Part shown: positions 54,937 to 63,862 of the stretch, in pieces | Layout of the letters: every line of letters begins with the position of its first letter | Numbering within the stretch: the first letter of the stretch is position 1 | Assembly (NCBI RefSeq): GCF_030294945.1 | Contig: NZ_AP018448.1 | Span: 9,520,501 to 9,584,500, forward strand | Source of the DNA: Streptomyces graminofaciens | GTDB taxonomy: Bacteria > Actinomycetota > Actinomycetes > Streptomycetales > Streptomycetaceae | Length of the DNA stretch: 64,000 nucleotides | Reading direction: 5' to 3' | The notes under the pieces: generated by a model | The model's input: only the letters and a program-made list of their open reading frames with translations | Told to the model about the DNA's origin: nothing | Database searches by the model: none | Translations under genes and position numbers: made by a program

Positions 54937-57210
54937 GGTCGGCAATTGTTCCAGACGGACGACGACGGACTTGCTGGCCGGGGTGTTGCTGGTGTCGGCG
55001 GTGGCGTCCAGTGGCACCAGGACGTTGGTCTCGGGGTAGTAGGCCGCCGCGCAGCCGCGGGCCGTCGGGTAGTGCACGACCCGGAAGCCGGGGGCGCGCC
55101 GCTCGACGCCGTCCTTCCACTCGCCGACGAGGTCGACGTAGGAGCCGTCGGCGATCTTCAGCCGCGCCGCGTCCTCGGGGTTGACCAGGACGACCCGGCG
55201 GCCGTTCTTGATGCCTCGGTAGCGGTCGTCGAGGCCGTAGATCGTGGTGTTGTACTGGTCGTGCGAGCGCAGGGTCTGCAGCAGGAGGCGGCCCTCGGGC
55301 AGTTCGGGGTACTCGACGGGGGCGGCCGTGAAGTTGGCCTTGCCGGTGGTGGTGGGGAAGCGGCGTTCGTCGCGCGGGGCGTGCGGGAGGGCGAAGCCGC
55401 TCGGGTCGGCCACGCGCGCGTTGAAGTTCTCGAAGCCGGGGACCACGCGTGCGATGCGGTCGCGGATCGTGGCGTAGTCCTTCTCGAACTCCTCCCAGGG
55501 TGTGCGGCTGTTCTCGCCGAGGACGCGGCGGGCGAGGCGGCACACGATGGCCGTCTCGGACAGCAGTTGCCTGCTCGCGGGCTCCAGGCGGCCGCGTGAG
55601 GCGTGGACCATGCCCATGGAGTCCTCGACGGTCACGGCCTGTTCGCCGCTGCCCTGGAGGTCGCGCTCGGTGCGGCCCAGGGTGGGCAGGATGAGGGCAC
55701 GCGCGCCGGTGACCGCGTGCGAGCGGTTCAGCTTCGTCGACACGTGCACGGTGAGCCGGGCGCGGCGCATCGCGGCCTCCGTCACGTCCGTGTCGGGGGA
55801 CGCCGAGACGAAGTTGCCGCCCATCGCGAAGAAGACCTTCGCCTTGTCGTCGCGCATGGCCTTGATGGCCCGTACGACGTCGTAGCCGTGTTCCCGGGGC
55901 GGAGCGAAGCCGAACTCCTTCTCCAGGGCGTCGAGGAAGGCCGGGGCGGGGCGCTCGAAGATGCCCATCGTGCGGTCGCCCTGCACGTTCGAGTGGCCGC
56001 GCACCGGGCAGACGCCGGCGCCGGGGCGGCCGATGTTGCCGCGCAGCAGCAGGAAGTTGACCACTTCGCGGATGGTCGGCACCGAGTGCTTGTGCTGGGT
56101 GAGGCCCATGGCCCAGCAGACGATGGTCCGCTTCGAGGCGAGGACCATGCGCAGGGCCTCGTCGATCTGCTCTCGCGTGAGGCCGGTCGCGGTGAGTGTC
56201 TCGTCCCAGTCGGCTGCGCGGGCGGCCTCGGCGAACTCCTCGAAGCCGTGTGTGTGCTCGCCGATGAACTCCTCGTCGAGCGCGCCGTCCGTCTCCAGGA
56301 TCAGCTTGTTGAGGAGGCGGAACAGGGCCTGGTCGCCGCCGATGCGGATCTGGAGGAACAGGTCGGTGAGGGCGGCGCCCTTGAGCATGCCCTGTGGTGT
56401 CTGGGGGTTCTTGAACCGCTCCAGGCCCGCCTCGGGCAGCGGGTTGACCGTGATGATCTTCGCGCCGCCGGCCTTCGCCTTCTCCAGGGCGGAGAGCATG
56501 CGCGGGTGGTTCGTTCCCGGGTTCTGGCCGGCGACGACGATCAGGTCGGCCTTGTAGAGGTCTTCCAGGAGGACGCTGCCCTTGCCGATGCCGATGGTCT
56601 CGGAGAGTGCGGAGCCCGACGACTCGTGGCACATGTTGGAGCAGTCCGGCAGGTTGTTCGTGCCGAACTCGCGGGCGAAGAGTTGGTACAGGAACGCGGC
56701 CTCGTTGCTCGTGCGGCCCGAGGTGTAGAAGAGGGCTTCGTCGGGGGAGGCGAGGGCGGTCAGTTCTTCCCCGATGATGTCGAAGGCACGCTCCCAGGAA
56801 ACGGGCTCGTACCGGTCGCCTCCTTCGGGGAGGTACATGGGGTGCGTGAGCCGGCCCTGCTGGCCCAGCCAGTAGCCACTGCGGCCGGCGAGGTCGGCGA
56901 CGGTGTGGGCGGCGAAGAACTCCGGGGTGACCCGGCGGAGCGTGGCCTCCTCGGCGACCGCCTTCGCGCCGTTCTCGCAGAACTCCGCCGCGTGCCGGTG
57001 GTCCGGCTCGGGCCAGGCGCAGCCGGGGCAGTCGAAGCCGTCCTTCTGATTGACCCGGAGCAGGGTCAGCGCGGTCCGCTTCACCCCCATCTGCTGCTGG
57101 GCGATCCGCAGGGTGTGCCCGATGGCGGGAAGTCCGGCGGCCGCGTGCTTCGGTTCCGCGACCTGGGGCGCGTCCTGAACCGGGTCGCTCTTGGGTGGCT
57201 TCGTTGCCAT
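54931..57210 (-). CDS. FdhF/YdeP-type molybdopterin oxidoreductase
   Basis: 759 residues from ATG 57210 with GAGAG upstream. The N-terminal region has CPGC in GFDCPGCAWPEPDHRHAAEFCENGAKAV, the reduced cluster motif of the FdhF/YdeP branch, not the classic four-cysteine 4Fe-4S motif. Molybdopterin segments are YTSGRTSNEAAFLYQLFAREFGTNNLPDCSNMCHESSG, VAGQNPGTNHPRM, NIGRPGAGVCPVRGHSNVQGDRTMG and TGKANFTAAP. By family it is an oxidoreductase alpha subunit linked to formate or acid stress; electron partner unknown. No fdhD or accessory gene is adjacent. Confidence 0.88.
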   Translation of the reverse strand: MATKPPKSDPVQDAPQVAEPKHAAAGLPAIGHTLRIAQQQMGVKRTALTLLRVNQKDGFDCPGCAWPEPDHRHAAEFCENGAKAVAEEATLRRVTPEFFAAHTVADLAGRSGYWLGQQGRLTHPMYLPEGGDRYEPVSWERAFDIIGEELTALASPDEALFYTSGRTSNEAAFLYQLFAREFGTNNLPDCSNMCHESSGSALSETIGIGKGSVLLEDLYKADLIVVAGQNPGTNHPRMLSALEKAKAGGAKIITVNPLPEAGLERFKNPQTPQGMLKGAALTDLFLQIRIGGDQALFRLLNKLILETDGALDEEFIGEHTHGFEEFAEAARAADWDETLTATGLTREQIDEALRMVLASKRTIVCWAMGLTQHKHSVPTIREVVNFLLLRGNIGRPGAGVCPVRGHSNVQGDRTMGIFERPAPAFLDALEKEFGFAPPREHGYDVVRAIKAMRDDKAKVFFAMGGNFVSASPDTDVTEAAMRRARLTVHVSTKLNRSHAVTGARALILPTLGRTERDLQGSGEQAVTVEDSMGMVHASRGRLEPASRQLLSETAIVCRLARRVLGENSRTPWEEFEKDYATIRDRIARVVPGFENFNARVADPSGFALPHAPRDERRFPTTTGKANFTAAPVEYPELPEGRLLLQTLRSHDQYNTTIYGLDDRYRGIKNGRRVVLVNPEDAARLKIADGSYVDLVGEWKDGVERRAPGFRVVHYPTARGCAAAYYPETNVLVPLDATADTSNTPASKSVVVRLEQLPTD

Positions 57211-57497
57211 CGCTGCGCTCTCTTTCGCCGGCGCTTGTGCCTGTGTCTTCGATCCTCGCACGCACGGCTGACAACGAGGGCGGCCGGGGCGTGGAGGACT
57301 GAGGCAATGGTTGCGCATGAAGCAATGGTTGTGGAAGGGGCAACGGGGTGGGGGTCGGCCGGTCCGGCTCTCCGCCGGTGCTGACGCGGGGCGGCGCCGG
57401 GTTCGGTGCCGCCGCTCGCACACTGCGGGGCCCCGGCGTCCACAGGAGGCGCCGGCGGCGTGCCCGACTGTCAGTGGCTCGTGGCAGGATCGGGTCC

Positions 57498-60224
57498 GTG
57501 GCAGAAACAGCATCGAAGACGACCGACAAGACCGCCGGCGGCACGCGGCCCCGCCTGATGCTCATGGACGGGCACTCCCTGGCCTACCGCGCGTTCTTCG
57601 CGCTGCCCGCGGAGAACTTCACGACCGCGTCCGGCCAGCCGACCAACGCGATCTACGGCTTCGCGTCGATGCTCGCCAACACGCTGCGCGACGAGGCGCC
57701 CACGCACTTCGCGGTGGCGTTCGACGTCTCCCGCAAGACCTGGCGCTCCGAGGAGTTCACGGAGTACAAGGCGAACCGTTCCAAGACCCCGGACGAGTTC
57801 AAGGGCCAGGTCGAGCTGATCGGCGAGCTGCTCGACGCGATGCGTGTCTCGCGCTTCGCGATCGACGGCTTCGAGGCCGACGACGTCATCGCCACCCTCG
57901 TCACCCAGGCCGAGGCCGAGGGCTTCGAGGTCCTCATCGTCACCGGCGACCGTGACTCCTTCCAGCTCGTCACCGAGCACACCACCGTGCTCTACCCCAC
58001 GAAGGGCGTCTCGGAGCTGACCCGGTTCACCCCGGAGAAGGTGTTCGAGAAGTACGGCCTGACCCCGGCCCAGTACCCCGACTTCGCGGCGCTGCGCGGC
58101 GACCCGTCGGACAACCTCCCCGGCATCCCCGGCGTCGGCGAGAAGACCGCCGCGAAGTGGATCAACCAGTTCGGGTCGTTCGCCGAGTTGGTCGAGCGCG
58201 TCGAGGAGGTCAAGGGCAAGGCGGGCCAGAACCTCCGCGACCACCTGGAGTCGGTCAAGCTCAACCGCCGTCTCACGGAGATGGTGCGTACGGTCGAACT
58301 GCCCAAGGGCGTCACCGACCTGGAGCGCGCCCCGTACGACCGCAAGACGCTCGCGATGATCCTGGACACCTTGGAGATCCGTAACCCCTCGCTGCGCGAG
58401 CGCCTGCTGGCCGTCGACCCGGGCGCCGAGGAGGCCGACGCGAGCGCGCCGGTCGCCGCGGGCGTCGAGGTGGACGGCTCGGTGCTCGGCTCGGGCGAGC
58501 TGGCTCCCTGGCTCGCCGAGCACGGCACGGAGCTCCTCGGTGTGGCCACGGTCGACACCTGGGCGCTGGGCGCGGGCTCGGTCGCGGAGGTCGCGCTCGC
58601 GGCGGCCCAGGGAGCGGCCGCCTGGTTCGACCCGACGCAGATCGACGAGGCCGACGAGCAGGCGTGGGCGGCCTGGCTCGCCGACGCGGCCCGGCCGAAG
58701 GTGTTCCACAACGCCAAGGGCGCGATGCGGGTCTTCGCCGAGCACGGCTGGTCGGTCGAGGGCGTCGGCATGGACACCGCGCTCGCCGCCTACCTGGTCA
58801 AGCCGGGCCGCCGCTCCTTCGACCTGGACGCGCTGTCCCTGGAGTACCTGGGCCGTGAGCTGGCCCCCGCCGCCACGGCCGACGGACAGTTGGCCTTCGG
58901 CGCGGACGAGGGCGCCGAGGCCGACGCGCTCATGGTGCAGGCCCGCGCGATCCTCGACCTCGGCGAGGCCTTCGGGGAGCGCCTGGCGGAGGTGGGCGCG
59001 GCCGAGCTGCTGCGGGACATGGAGCTGCCCACGTCCGCGCTGCTGGCCCGCATGGAGCGGCACGGCATCGCGGCGGACAAGGCCCATCTGGAGGCCATGG
59101 AGCAGATGTTCGCCGGTGCCGTGCAGCAGGCGGTGAAGGAGGCGCACGCGGCGGCGGGGCACGAGTTCAACCTGGGCTCGCCCAAGCAGCTCCAGGAGGT
59201 CCTCTTCGGCGAGCTGGGCCTGCCCAAGACCAAGCGCACGAAGACGGGCTACACCACGGACGCGGACGCGCTCGCCTGGCTGGCCACGCAGACGGACAAC
59301 GAACTGCCGGTCATCATGCTCCGCCACCGCGAGCAGGCGAAGCTGCGCGTCACGGTCGAGGGCCTGATCAAGACCATCGCCGCGGACGGCCGTATCCACA
59401 CGACCTTCAACCAGACGGTCGCCGCGACGGGCCGCCTCTCCTCCGTCGACCCGAACCTGCAGAACATCCCGGTCCGCACGGACGAGGGCCGCGCCATCCG
59501 CCGCGGCTTCGTCGTCGGCGAGGGCTTCGACTCGCTGATGACGGCGGACTACAGCCAGATCGAGCTGCGCGTGATGGCCCACCTCTCCGAGGACGAGGGC
59601 CTGATCGAGGCGTTCACCTCCGGCGAGGACCTGCACACCACGGTCGCCTCCCAGGTCTTCTCGGTCGAGCGCTCGGCCGTGGACGCGGAGATGCGCCGCA
59701 AGATCAAGGCCATGTCGTACGGCCTCGCGTACGGCCTGTCGGCGTTCGGCCTCTCCCAGCAGCTGAACATCGAGGCGGGCGAGGCGCGGGCGCTGATGGA
59801 CACGTACTTCGAGCGCTTCGGCGGAGTACGGGACTATCTGCGCCGCGCAGTGGACGAGGCGAGGGCGACGGGCTACACGGCGACGCTCTTCGGGCGCCGC
59901 CGCTACCTCCCCGACCTCAACAGCGACAACCGTCAGCGCCGCGAGGCCGCGGAGCGGATGGCGCTGAACGCGCCCATCCAGGGCACGGCCGCCGACATCG
60001 TCAAGATCGCCATGCTCAACGTCGGCCGTGCCCTGGACGAGGCGGGCCTGGCCTCCCGGATGCTCCTCCAGGTCCACGACGAAGTCGTCCTGGAGATCGC
60101 CCCCGGCGAGCGTGAGCGCGCGGAGGAACTGGTCCGCCGCGAGATGGCTGCCGCCGTGGATCTGAAGGCCCCGCTGGACGTCTCGGTGGGCCACGGCGCG
60201 GACTGGGAGTCGGCGGCGCACTAG
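57498..60224 (+). CDS. polA: DNA polymerase I
   Basis: 908 residues. The 5'-3' exonuclease domain begins RPRLMLMDGHSLAYRAFFALP and includes DRDSFQLV and GDPSDNLPGIPGVGEKTA. The 3'-5' exonuclease domain lacks the acidic DxE motif, so proofreading is lost, as in other actinobacteria. Polymerase motif A DYSQIELRVMAHLSED is near residue 684, motif B RRKIKAMSYGLAYG near 732, and motif C LQVHDEVVLE near 856. GTG 57498 starts the protein; a CAGGAT 7 bases upstream could make it leaderless. The preceding 57211-57497 stretch shows no other gene. Role: Okazaki fragment processing and repair. Confidence 0.97.
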   Translation: MAETASKTTDKTAGGTRPRLMLMDGHSLAYRAFFALPAENFTTASGQPTNAIYGFASMLANTLRDEAPTHFAVAFDVSRKTWRSEEFTEYKANRSKTPDEFKGQVELIGELLDAMRVSRFAIDGFEADDVIATLVTQAEAEGFEVLIVTGDRDSFQLVTEHTTVLYPTKGVSELTRFTPEKVFEKYGLTPAQYPDFAALRGDPSDNLPGIPGVGEKTAAKWINQFGSFAELVERVEEVKGKAGQNLRDHLESVKLNRRLTEMVRTVELPKGVTDLERAPYDRKTLAMILDTLEIRNPSLRERLLAVDPGAEEADASAPVAAGVEVDGSVLGSGELAPWLAEHGTELLGVATVDTWALGAGSVAEVALAAAQGAAAWFDPTQIDEADEQAWAAWLADAARPKVFHNAKGAMRVFAEHGWSVEGVGMDTALAAYLVKPGRRSFDLDALSLEYLGRELAPAATADGQLAFGADEGAEADALMVQARAILDLGEAFGERLAEVGAAELLRDMELPTSALLARMERHGIAADKAHLEAMEQMFAGAVQQAVKEAHAAAGHEFNLGSPKQLQEVLFGELGLPKTKRTKTGYTTDADALAWLATQTDNELPVIMLRHREQAKLRVTVEGLIKTIAADGRIHTTFNQTVAATGRLSSVDPNLQNIPVRTDEGRAIRRGFVVGEGFDSLMTADYSQIELRVMAHLSEDEGLIEAFTSGEDLHTTVASQVFSVERSAVDAEMRRKIKAMSYGLAYGLSAFGLSQQLNIEAGEARALMDTYFERFGGVRDYLRRAVDEARATGYTATLFGRRRYLPDLNSDNRQRREAAERMALNAPIQGTAADIVKIAMLNVGRALDEAGLASRMLLQVHDEVVLEIAPGERERAEELVRREMAAAVDLKAPLDVSVGHGADWESAAH

Positions 60225-60337
60225 CTTCCGGCGGGCGGGGGGAGGGGCTGCACCCGGCAGGGAGAAGCCCGCTTTCCGCCCGCCCTTGTCGACCCCCGCT
60301 CAGTGCGGCGCTGCCCGGCGGTGCCGAACCGACCGAG

Positions 60338-60386
60338 CCCCGCCGGAGGCGAGTCTCTCCGGCGGGGCCAGGCCACCCGGCCCCGC
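60338..60386 (+). terminator. Two overlapping hairpins after polA
   Basis: An 11-bp perfect stem CCCCGCCGGAG / CTCCGGCGGGG (60338-60367) and an 8-bp stem GCGGGGCC / GGCCCCGC (60362-60386) share bases, so only one can form at a time. They sit in the 443-bp gap between polA and the convergent DUF4184 gene. The rest of 60225-60667 is GC-rich with no gene I can support. Confidence 0.55.
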
Positions 60387-60667
60387 TGTCACGCCGCTCC
60401 CCTCGGCCGCCCGGCCCCCAGGTCCACCGGCCTTCCCGGGCGCCCCCGCCGGAGGCGTCACCCGCCTGGCCCCCATCAGGGCGCCCCCGGTCGAGCGTCG
60501 GCGCAGGGTTGCCCGCATGGGCATACGCACGCTCCGCCGCCGTACCGCGACAGCTGCCACCCGCCTCCTGTCGGCCCTCCTGACGACGCTGCCCGGCCAC
60601 GTACCGCCGCACGCGCGCGCCGCGACCACCCCCCGTGTCCCCAGCGCGGTGCCCGTGAGACGCCGGG

Positions 60668-61516
60668 TCAGCGCCGCACCGAGCTGTCCTCCGCCACGTC
60701 GGCTCCGCTCGCCGCAGCGGGAGCCGGGCGCCAGACCCTGACCCCGACCGCGTACAGGAGCAGGCCGGGCACCAGCCCCGCGCCCGCCCCGAAGCACACC
60801 GTCGGGATCACCTCGTAGGGCTTGGCCGCCGCACCCCAGTAGGCCCACCACCGGGCCACCCGTTGCACGGCCGCCACCAGTGCGCAGCCCCCGATCACCA
60901 GGGCCGCCACCCACCGGTCGGACGAGGACAGCACGGGCACGCCCACCGGCGCGCTCCCCGGCTGCCGCCGCAGCGCGCGGGTCACGAACACCGCGAGCAC
61001 GACCGCCGCGACCGCCGAGCCGCCGTACTGCAGGTACCAGTACATGGGGAAGCCCGCGATTTTCTCGCCCAGCACGGGGAACGTCCGCATCCCCCACTGG
61101 TCGAGATGCGTGAAGGAGTCCCACACGACGTGGGTCAGTGCGCCGAGGGCGGCGGAGACGTACCACCAGAGCGTCACGGACGGGCTCACCGGGCGCGGCC
61201 GCGTCCCACAGCGCACCAGCGCCGCCGGCCGCTCCTGCCGTGCCCGCGGCAACAGCGCGACCAGTGGTTCGCGCAGGACCAGCCACAGCCCCACCAACCC
61301 CCAGGCGACGAGGACGTCGACACCGAGGACACCGGCGAACGAGTGTGTGACTTCGCCGAATTCCATGGCTCCGGGCAGCACACTCGCCGCGTAGTACGTC
61401 ATATCGGGCGCGAACGACCCGGCGACGAGTACCGACGGCACCAGTGGGCCGCGCCCGGTTCCGTCCCCGCGCAGGGCGGGCAGCACGGCGGCCGCATGGC
61501 TGAGCGTGAACGGCAA
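60668..61516 (-). CDS. DUF4184 family membrane protein
   Basis: 282 residues from TTG 61516, with GGGGGA upstream. The start LPFTLSHAAAVLPAL matches the MPFTLSHP opening of DUF4184 proteins, which supports the rare TTG. About six membrane segments follow, with histidine/aspartate residues at GSFAPDMTYY, THSFAG and ALTHVVWDSFTHLD, where the family may bind metal. ATG codons further upstream lie in a non-conserved stretch. It is divergent from the transglycosylase gene. Function unknown. Confidence 0.75.
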   Translation of the reverse strand: MPFTLSHAAAVLPALRGDGTGRGPLVPSVLVAGSFAPDMTYYAASVLPGAMEFGEVTHSFAGVLGVDVLVAWGLVGLWLVLREPLVALLPRARQERPAALVRCGTRPRPVSPSVTLWWYVSAALGALTHVVWDSFTHLDQWGMRTFPVLGEKIAGFPMYWYLQYGGSAVAAVVLAVFVTRALRRQPGSAPVGVPVLSSSDRWVAALVIGGCALVAAVQRVARWWAYWGAAAKPYEVIPTVCFGAGAGLVPGLLLYAVGVRVWRPAPAAASGADVAEDSSVRR

Positions 61517-61696
61517 GTCGTCCCCCTGTGGCGTGACTCGGTCGTGTGGCCCAGGGGCATGTGACCCATGGGCACCGGCGGCCAGTATGCGTGACTTGTG
61601 CGCGCATACCCGAAGCGCACTCGGCCGACAGCAATCCGATAAGGCCAATCGGCAAATAACGGGCACGAACGGGTGCCCGGGCAACGGAAGTTGTCG

Positions 61697-61702
61697 TAGG
61701 GT
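61697..61702 (+). promoter_or_regulatory. Candidate -10 box (TAGGGT) for the transglycosylase gene
   Basis: TAGGGT about 118 bases before ATG 61820 would give a 5' leader of about 110 bases that contains the pairing described at 61702-61792. Confidence 0.35.
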
Positions 61703-61792
61703 CGCCTGGGTCCCCACGCGGGGGGCGCGGATCGAAACGGACCAACCGGAACCGAGACCGACGGAACCGGACATCCAGGAACGCTCAGGCGA
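61702..61792 (+). promoter_or_regulatory. Possible structured 5' leader
   Basis: TCGCCTG (61702-61708) can pair with CAGGCGA (61786-61792), closing about 77 bases just upstream of the ribosome-binding site of a cell-wall lytic gene. Cell-wall lytic genes in actinobacteria are often under a c-di-AMP (ydaO) riboswitch that has such a closing stem, but I do not see its conserved GGGTGAA core, so the class is unassigned. Confidence 0.3.
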
Positions 61793-61819
61793 TCGACCCG
61801 ACGGGGAGGGGTTCACTCA

Positions 61820-63541
61820 ATGGCGGCGCAGTTCGGCAAGAGGCTCCGCAAGGGGGCGGCGACCACCGCTCTGGCCGCGGCCACGGTGGCGGCACTGGCC
61901 GCTTCGCAGGCCCCGGGAGTGATCACCGACAGCGCGGGCAGAGAGACGGCGGGCGCTCCCACGCCCGACGCCAGCCCCCAGGCCGACGACACCGCGTCCG
62001 GCAACTCGCGCTATTACACGGACCTTCCGCCCCTGGAGAGCCCCAACGCCACCCCGGGCACGGGCGACTCCTCCGGTGCGGCGACGGGCACGGCCGAGCG
62101 CGGCATACCCGCGACCGTCCTCGATGCCTACAAGAAGGCCGAGGCGTCCCTGCGCGACTCCAAGCCCGGCTGCAACCTGCCCTGGCAGCTCCTCGCCGCG
62201 ATCGGCAAGGTCGAGTCCGGCCAGGCCCGCGGCGGCCGCGTCGACGCCGACGGCACGACGTACTCGAAGATCCTCGGCCCCGTCCTCAGCGGCGGCGCTT
62301 TCGCGAACATCAGCGACACCGACAACGGCGCGTACGACGGCGACAGCACGTACGACCGCGCGGTCGGCCCCATGCAGTTCATCCCCTCCACCTGGGAGTG
62401 GGCGGGCCGCGACGGCAACGGCGACGGCGCCAAGGACCCCAACAACATCTACGACGCCGCCCTGGCCGCCGGCAACTACCTGTGCCGCTTCGACTGGGAC
62501 CTGTCCAACTCGGGCAACCTGCGCAGCGCCATCCTCAGCTACAACAACTCGACGGCGTACTACAACCTCGTCATGAGGTGGCTGGACTACTACCGCGAGG
62601 GCGCCCACGAGATCGAGGACGGCACCGGCTCGCTGCCCAACACGCCGAGCGGCGGCGGCAGCGGGAGCGGCAACTCGACGCCGAGCCCCAGCCCGACGCC
62701 GCCGGCGACGGACAAGCCGGGCAACGACAAGCCGGGCGGCGGCGGAGGCGGAGGCGGCTCCACCACCCCGCCCACCCCGCCGCCGACCACTCCGCCGACC
62801 CCTCCGTCCACGCCCACCGACACGGTCCACCACCTGGAGGACGCGGGTACGGACGCGCTCGCCGCGACGGCCGGCGACACCTTCGCCGACAAGGTCTCCG
62901 TCCGCACGGAGACCAAGGCGGGCAAGGCCGTGGCGAAGGTCCGTGTCCGCTTCACCATCGTCGGCGACACGGACACTGTCTTCTCCGGCGGCGAGAGCGT
63001 CGCCACGATCGTCACCGACAAGTCGGGCAAGGCCGTCGCGCCCGCGCTCCTGGCCGGTGAGAAGACCGGCGGCTTCAAGGTCCGCGCCACCGTCGTCGGC
63101 CGTACCGTGACCGCCCTCGACTTCGCGGCGACCGTCACCGCCCGCCAGGCCGACGCCCTCGCCCGTACGACCACCACCGAGCTGACCTGCGTCCCGAACG
63201 GCGAGTTCGCCGAGCAGGTCGAGGTGAAGGCCACCTACAAGGGCGAGCTCGCCGACAAGGTCGCGGCCACCGCCACGCTGATCAAGTCGGCGGAGGACGC
63301 CACCGAGAACGACAAGGGCCCCTACTTCAAGGACGCGAACGGCAAGACCGTACGCACCCTGACGGGACTGCAGACGGACGCGGGCGGCGTGCTCAAGCTC
63401 CCGAAGCTGTACTCGGACGACGCCGTCGGCACGTTCCTGCTCCGCGTCACCACGGAGGGCGGCGCGACCCTGACGGTCGAACTGAAGGTGGAGGCACCGG
63501 CGACCGCGTCGCCGTCGCCGTCACCGAGCCCCAGCGCGTAA
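61820..63541 (+). CDS. Secreted lytic transglycosylase with C-terminal Ig-like domains
   Basis: 573 residues. A signal peptide covers residues 1 to about 35. After a Ser/Thr/Pro-rich linker comes an SLT fold, residues about 95-265: catalytic E132 in IGKVESGQARGG, GPMQFIPSTWEWAGRDGNGDG and AILSYNNSTAYYN. A Gly/Pro/Thr linker follows, then a region with two beta-sandwich repeats (KVRVRFTIVGDTDTVFSGGE; VEVKATYKGELADKVAATATL) and a Ser-Pro tail. It cleaves peptidoglycan to anhydromuropeptides in the wall. ATG 61820 has GGAGG upstream. Confidence 0.88.
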   Translation: MAAQFGKRLRKGAATTALAAATVAALAASQAPGVITDSAGRETAGAPTPDASPQADDTASGNSRYYTDLPPLESPNATPGTGDSSGAATGTAERGIPATVLDAYKKAEASLRDSKPGCNLPWQLLAAIGKVESGQARGGRVDADGTTYSKILGPVLSGGAFANISDTDNGAYDGDSTYDRAVGPMQFIPSTWEWAGRDGNGDGAKDPNNIYDAALAAGNYLCRFDWDLSNSGNLRSAILSYNNSTAYYNLVMRWLDYYREGAHEIEDGTGSLPNTPSGGGSGSGNSTPSPSPTPPATDKPGNDKPGGGGGGGGSTTPPTPPPTTPPTPPSTPTDTVHHLEDAGTDALAATAGDTFADKVSVRTETKAGKAVAKVRVRFTIVGDTDTVFSGGESVATIVTDKSGKAVAPALLAGEKTGGFKVRATVVGRTVTALDFAATVTARQADALARTTTTELTCVPNGEFAEQVEVKATYKGELADKVAATATLIKSAEDATENDKGPYFKDANGKTVRTLTGLQTDAGGVLKLPKLYSDDAVGTFLLRVTTEGGATLTVELKVEAPATASPSPSPSPSA

Positions 63542-63561
63542 CACCTCCTCCGTACGACCTC

Positions 63562-63593
63562 TGCGGCGCTCCTCTTGCGAGAGGGGCGCCGCA
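63562..63593 (+). terminator. Terminator after the transglycosylase gene
   Basis: 14-bp stem with one G-T pair (TGCGGCGCTCCTCT / AGAGGGGCGCCGCA) and a 4-base loop, 21 bases after the stop. No T tract. Confidence 0.75.
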
Positions 63594-63684
63594 GGTGTGT
63601 GTACGACCTGTTCTCATCTCATCCGGCGCTTGCTACGGTGCCGAATCTGACGAGCTATCAGTTTCCGTCGGTCGGGAGGCCCGT

Positions 63685-63819
63685 ATGCGTGCTCTGATCG
63701 CCGCCGCGACCGGTCTCGTCCTCGCGTTCGCCCTGGTGTTCGCGATCACGGCGCTGGGTTCGCAGACGGGAAAAACCTCGCCGAAACCGATGCTGACCAC
63801 GGTCCCCGCACACCCGTGA
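63685..63819 (+). CDS. Small single-pass membrane protein
   Basis: 44 residues from ATG 63685 with a GGGAGG site 5 bases upstream. One membrane helix (ALIAAATGLVLAFALVFAITALG) is followed by a 20-residue polar tail rich in Thr, Lys and Pro. The strong ribosome site and good codon bias support a real gene; I do not know its function. It lies 44 bases before the DUF3068 gene and could be co-transcribed. Confidence 0.7.
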   Translation: MRALIAAATGLVLAFALVFAITALGSQTGKTSPKPMLTTVPAHP

Positions 63820-63862
63820 CTCGTGACTCCGTGACTCCGTGACCTCCGAGAGGGAGGCCGAG

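Noticed and set aside
60286..60741. Plus-strand frame after polA
   Set aside because: Overlaps the DUF4184 gene on the other strand and contains two strong hairpins; Pro/Arg/Ala-rich shadow composition.
61702..61792. Confident ydaO (c-di-AMP) riboswitch
   Set aside because: Only the closing stem and position fit; the conserved GGGTGAA-type core is not seen.
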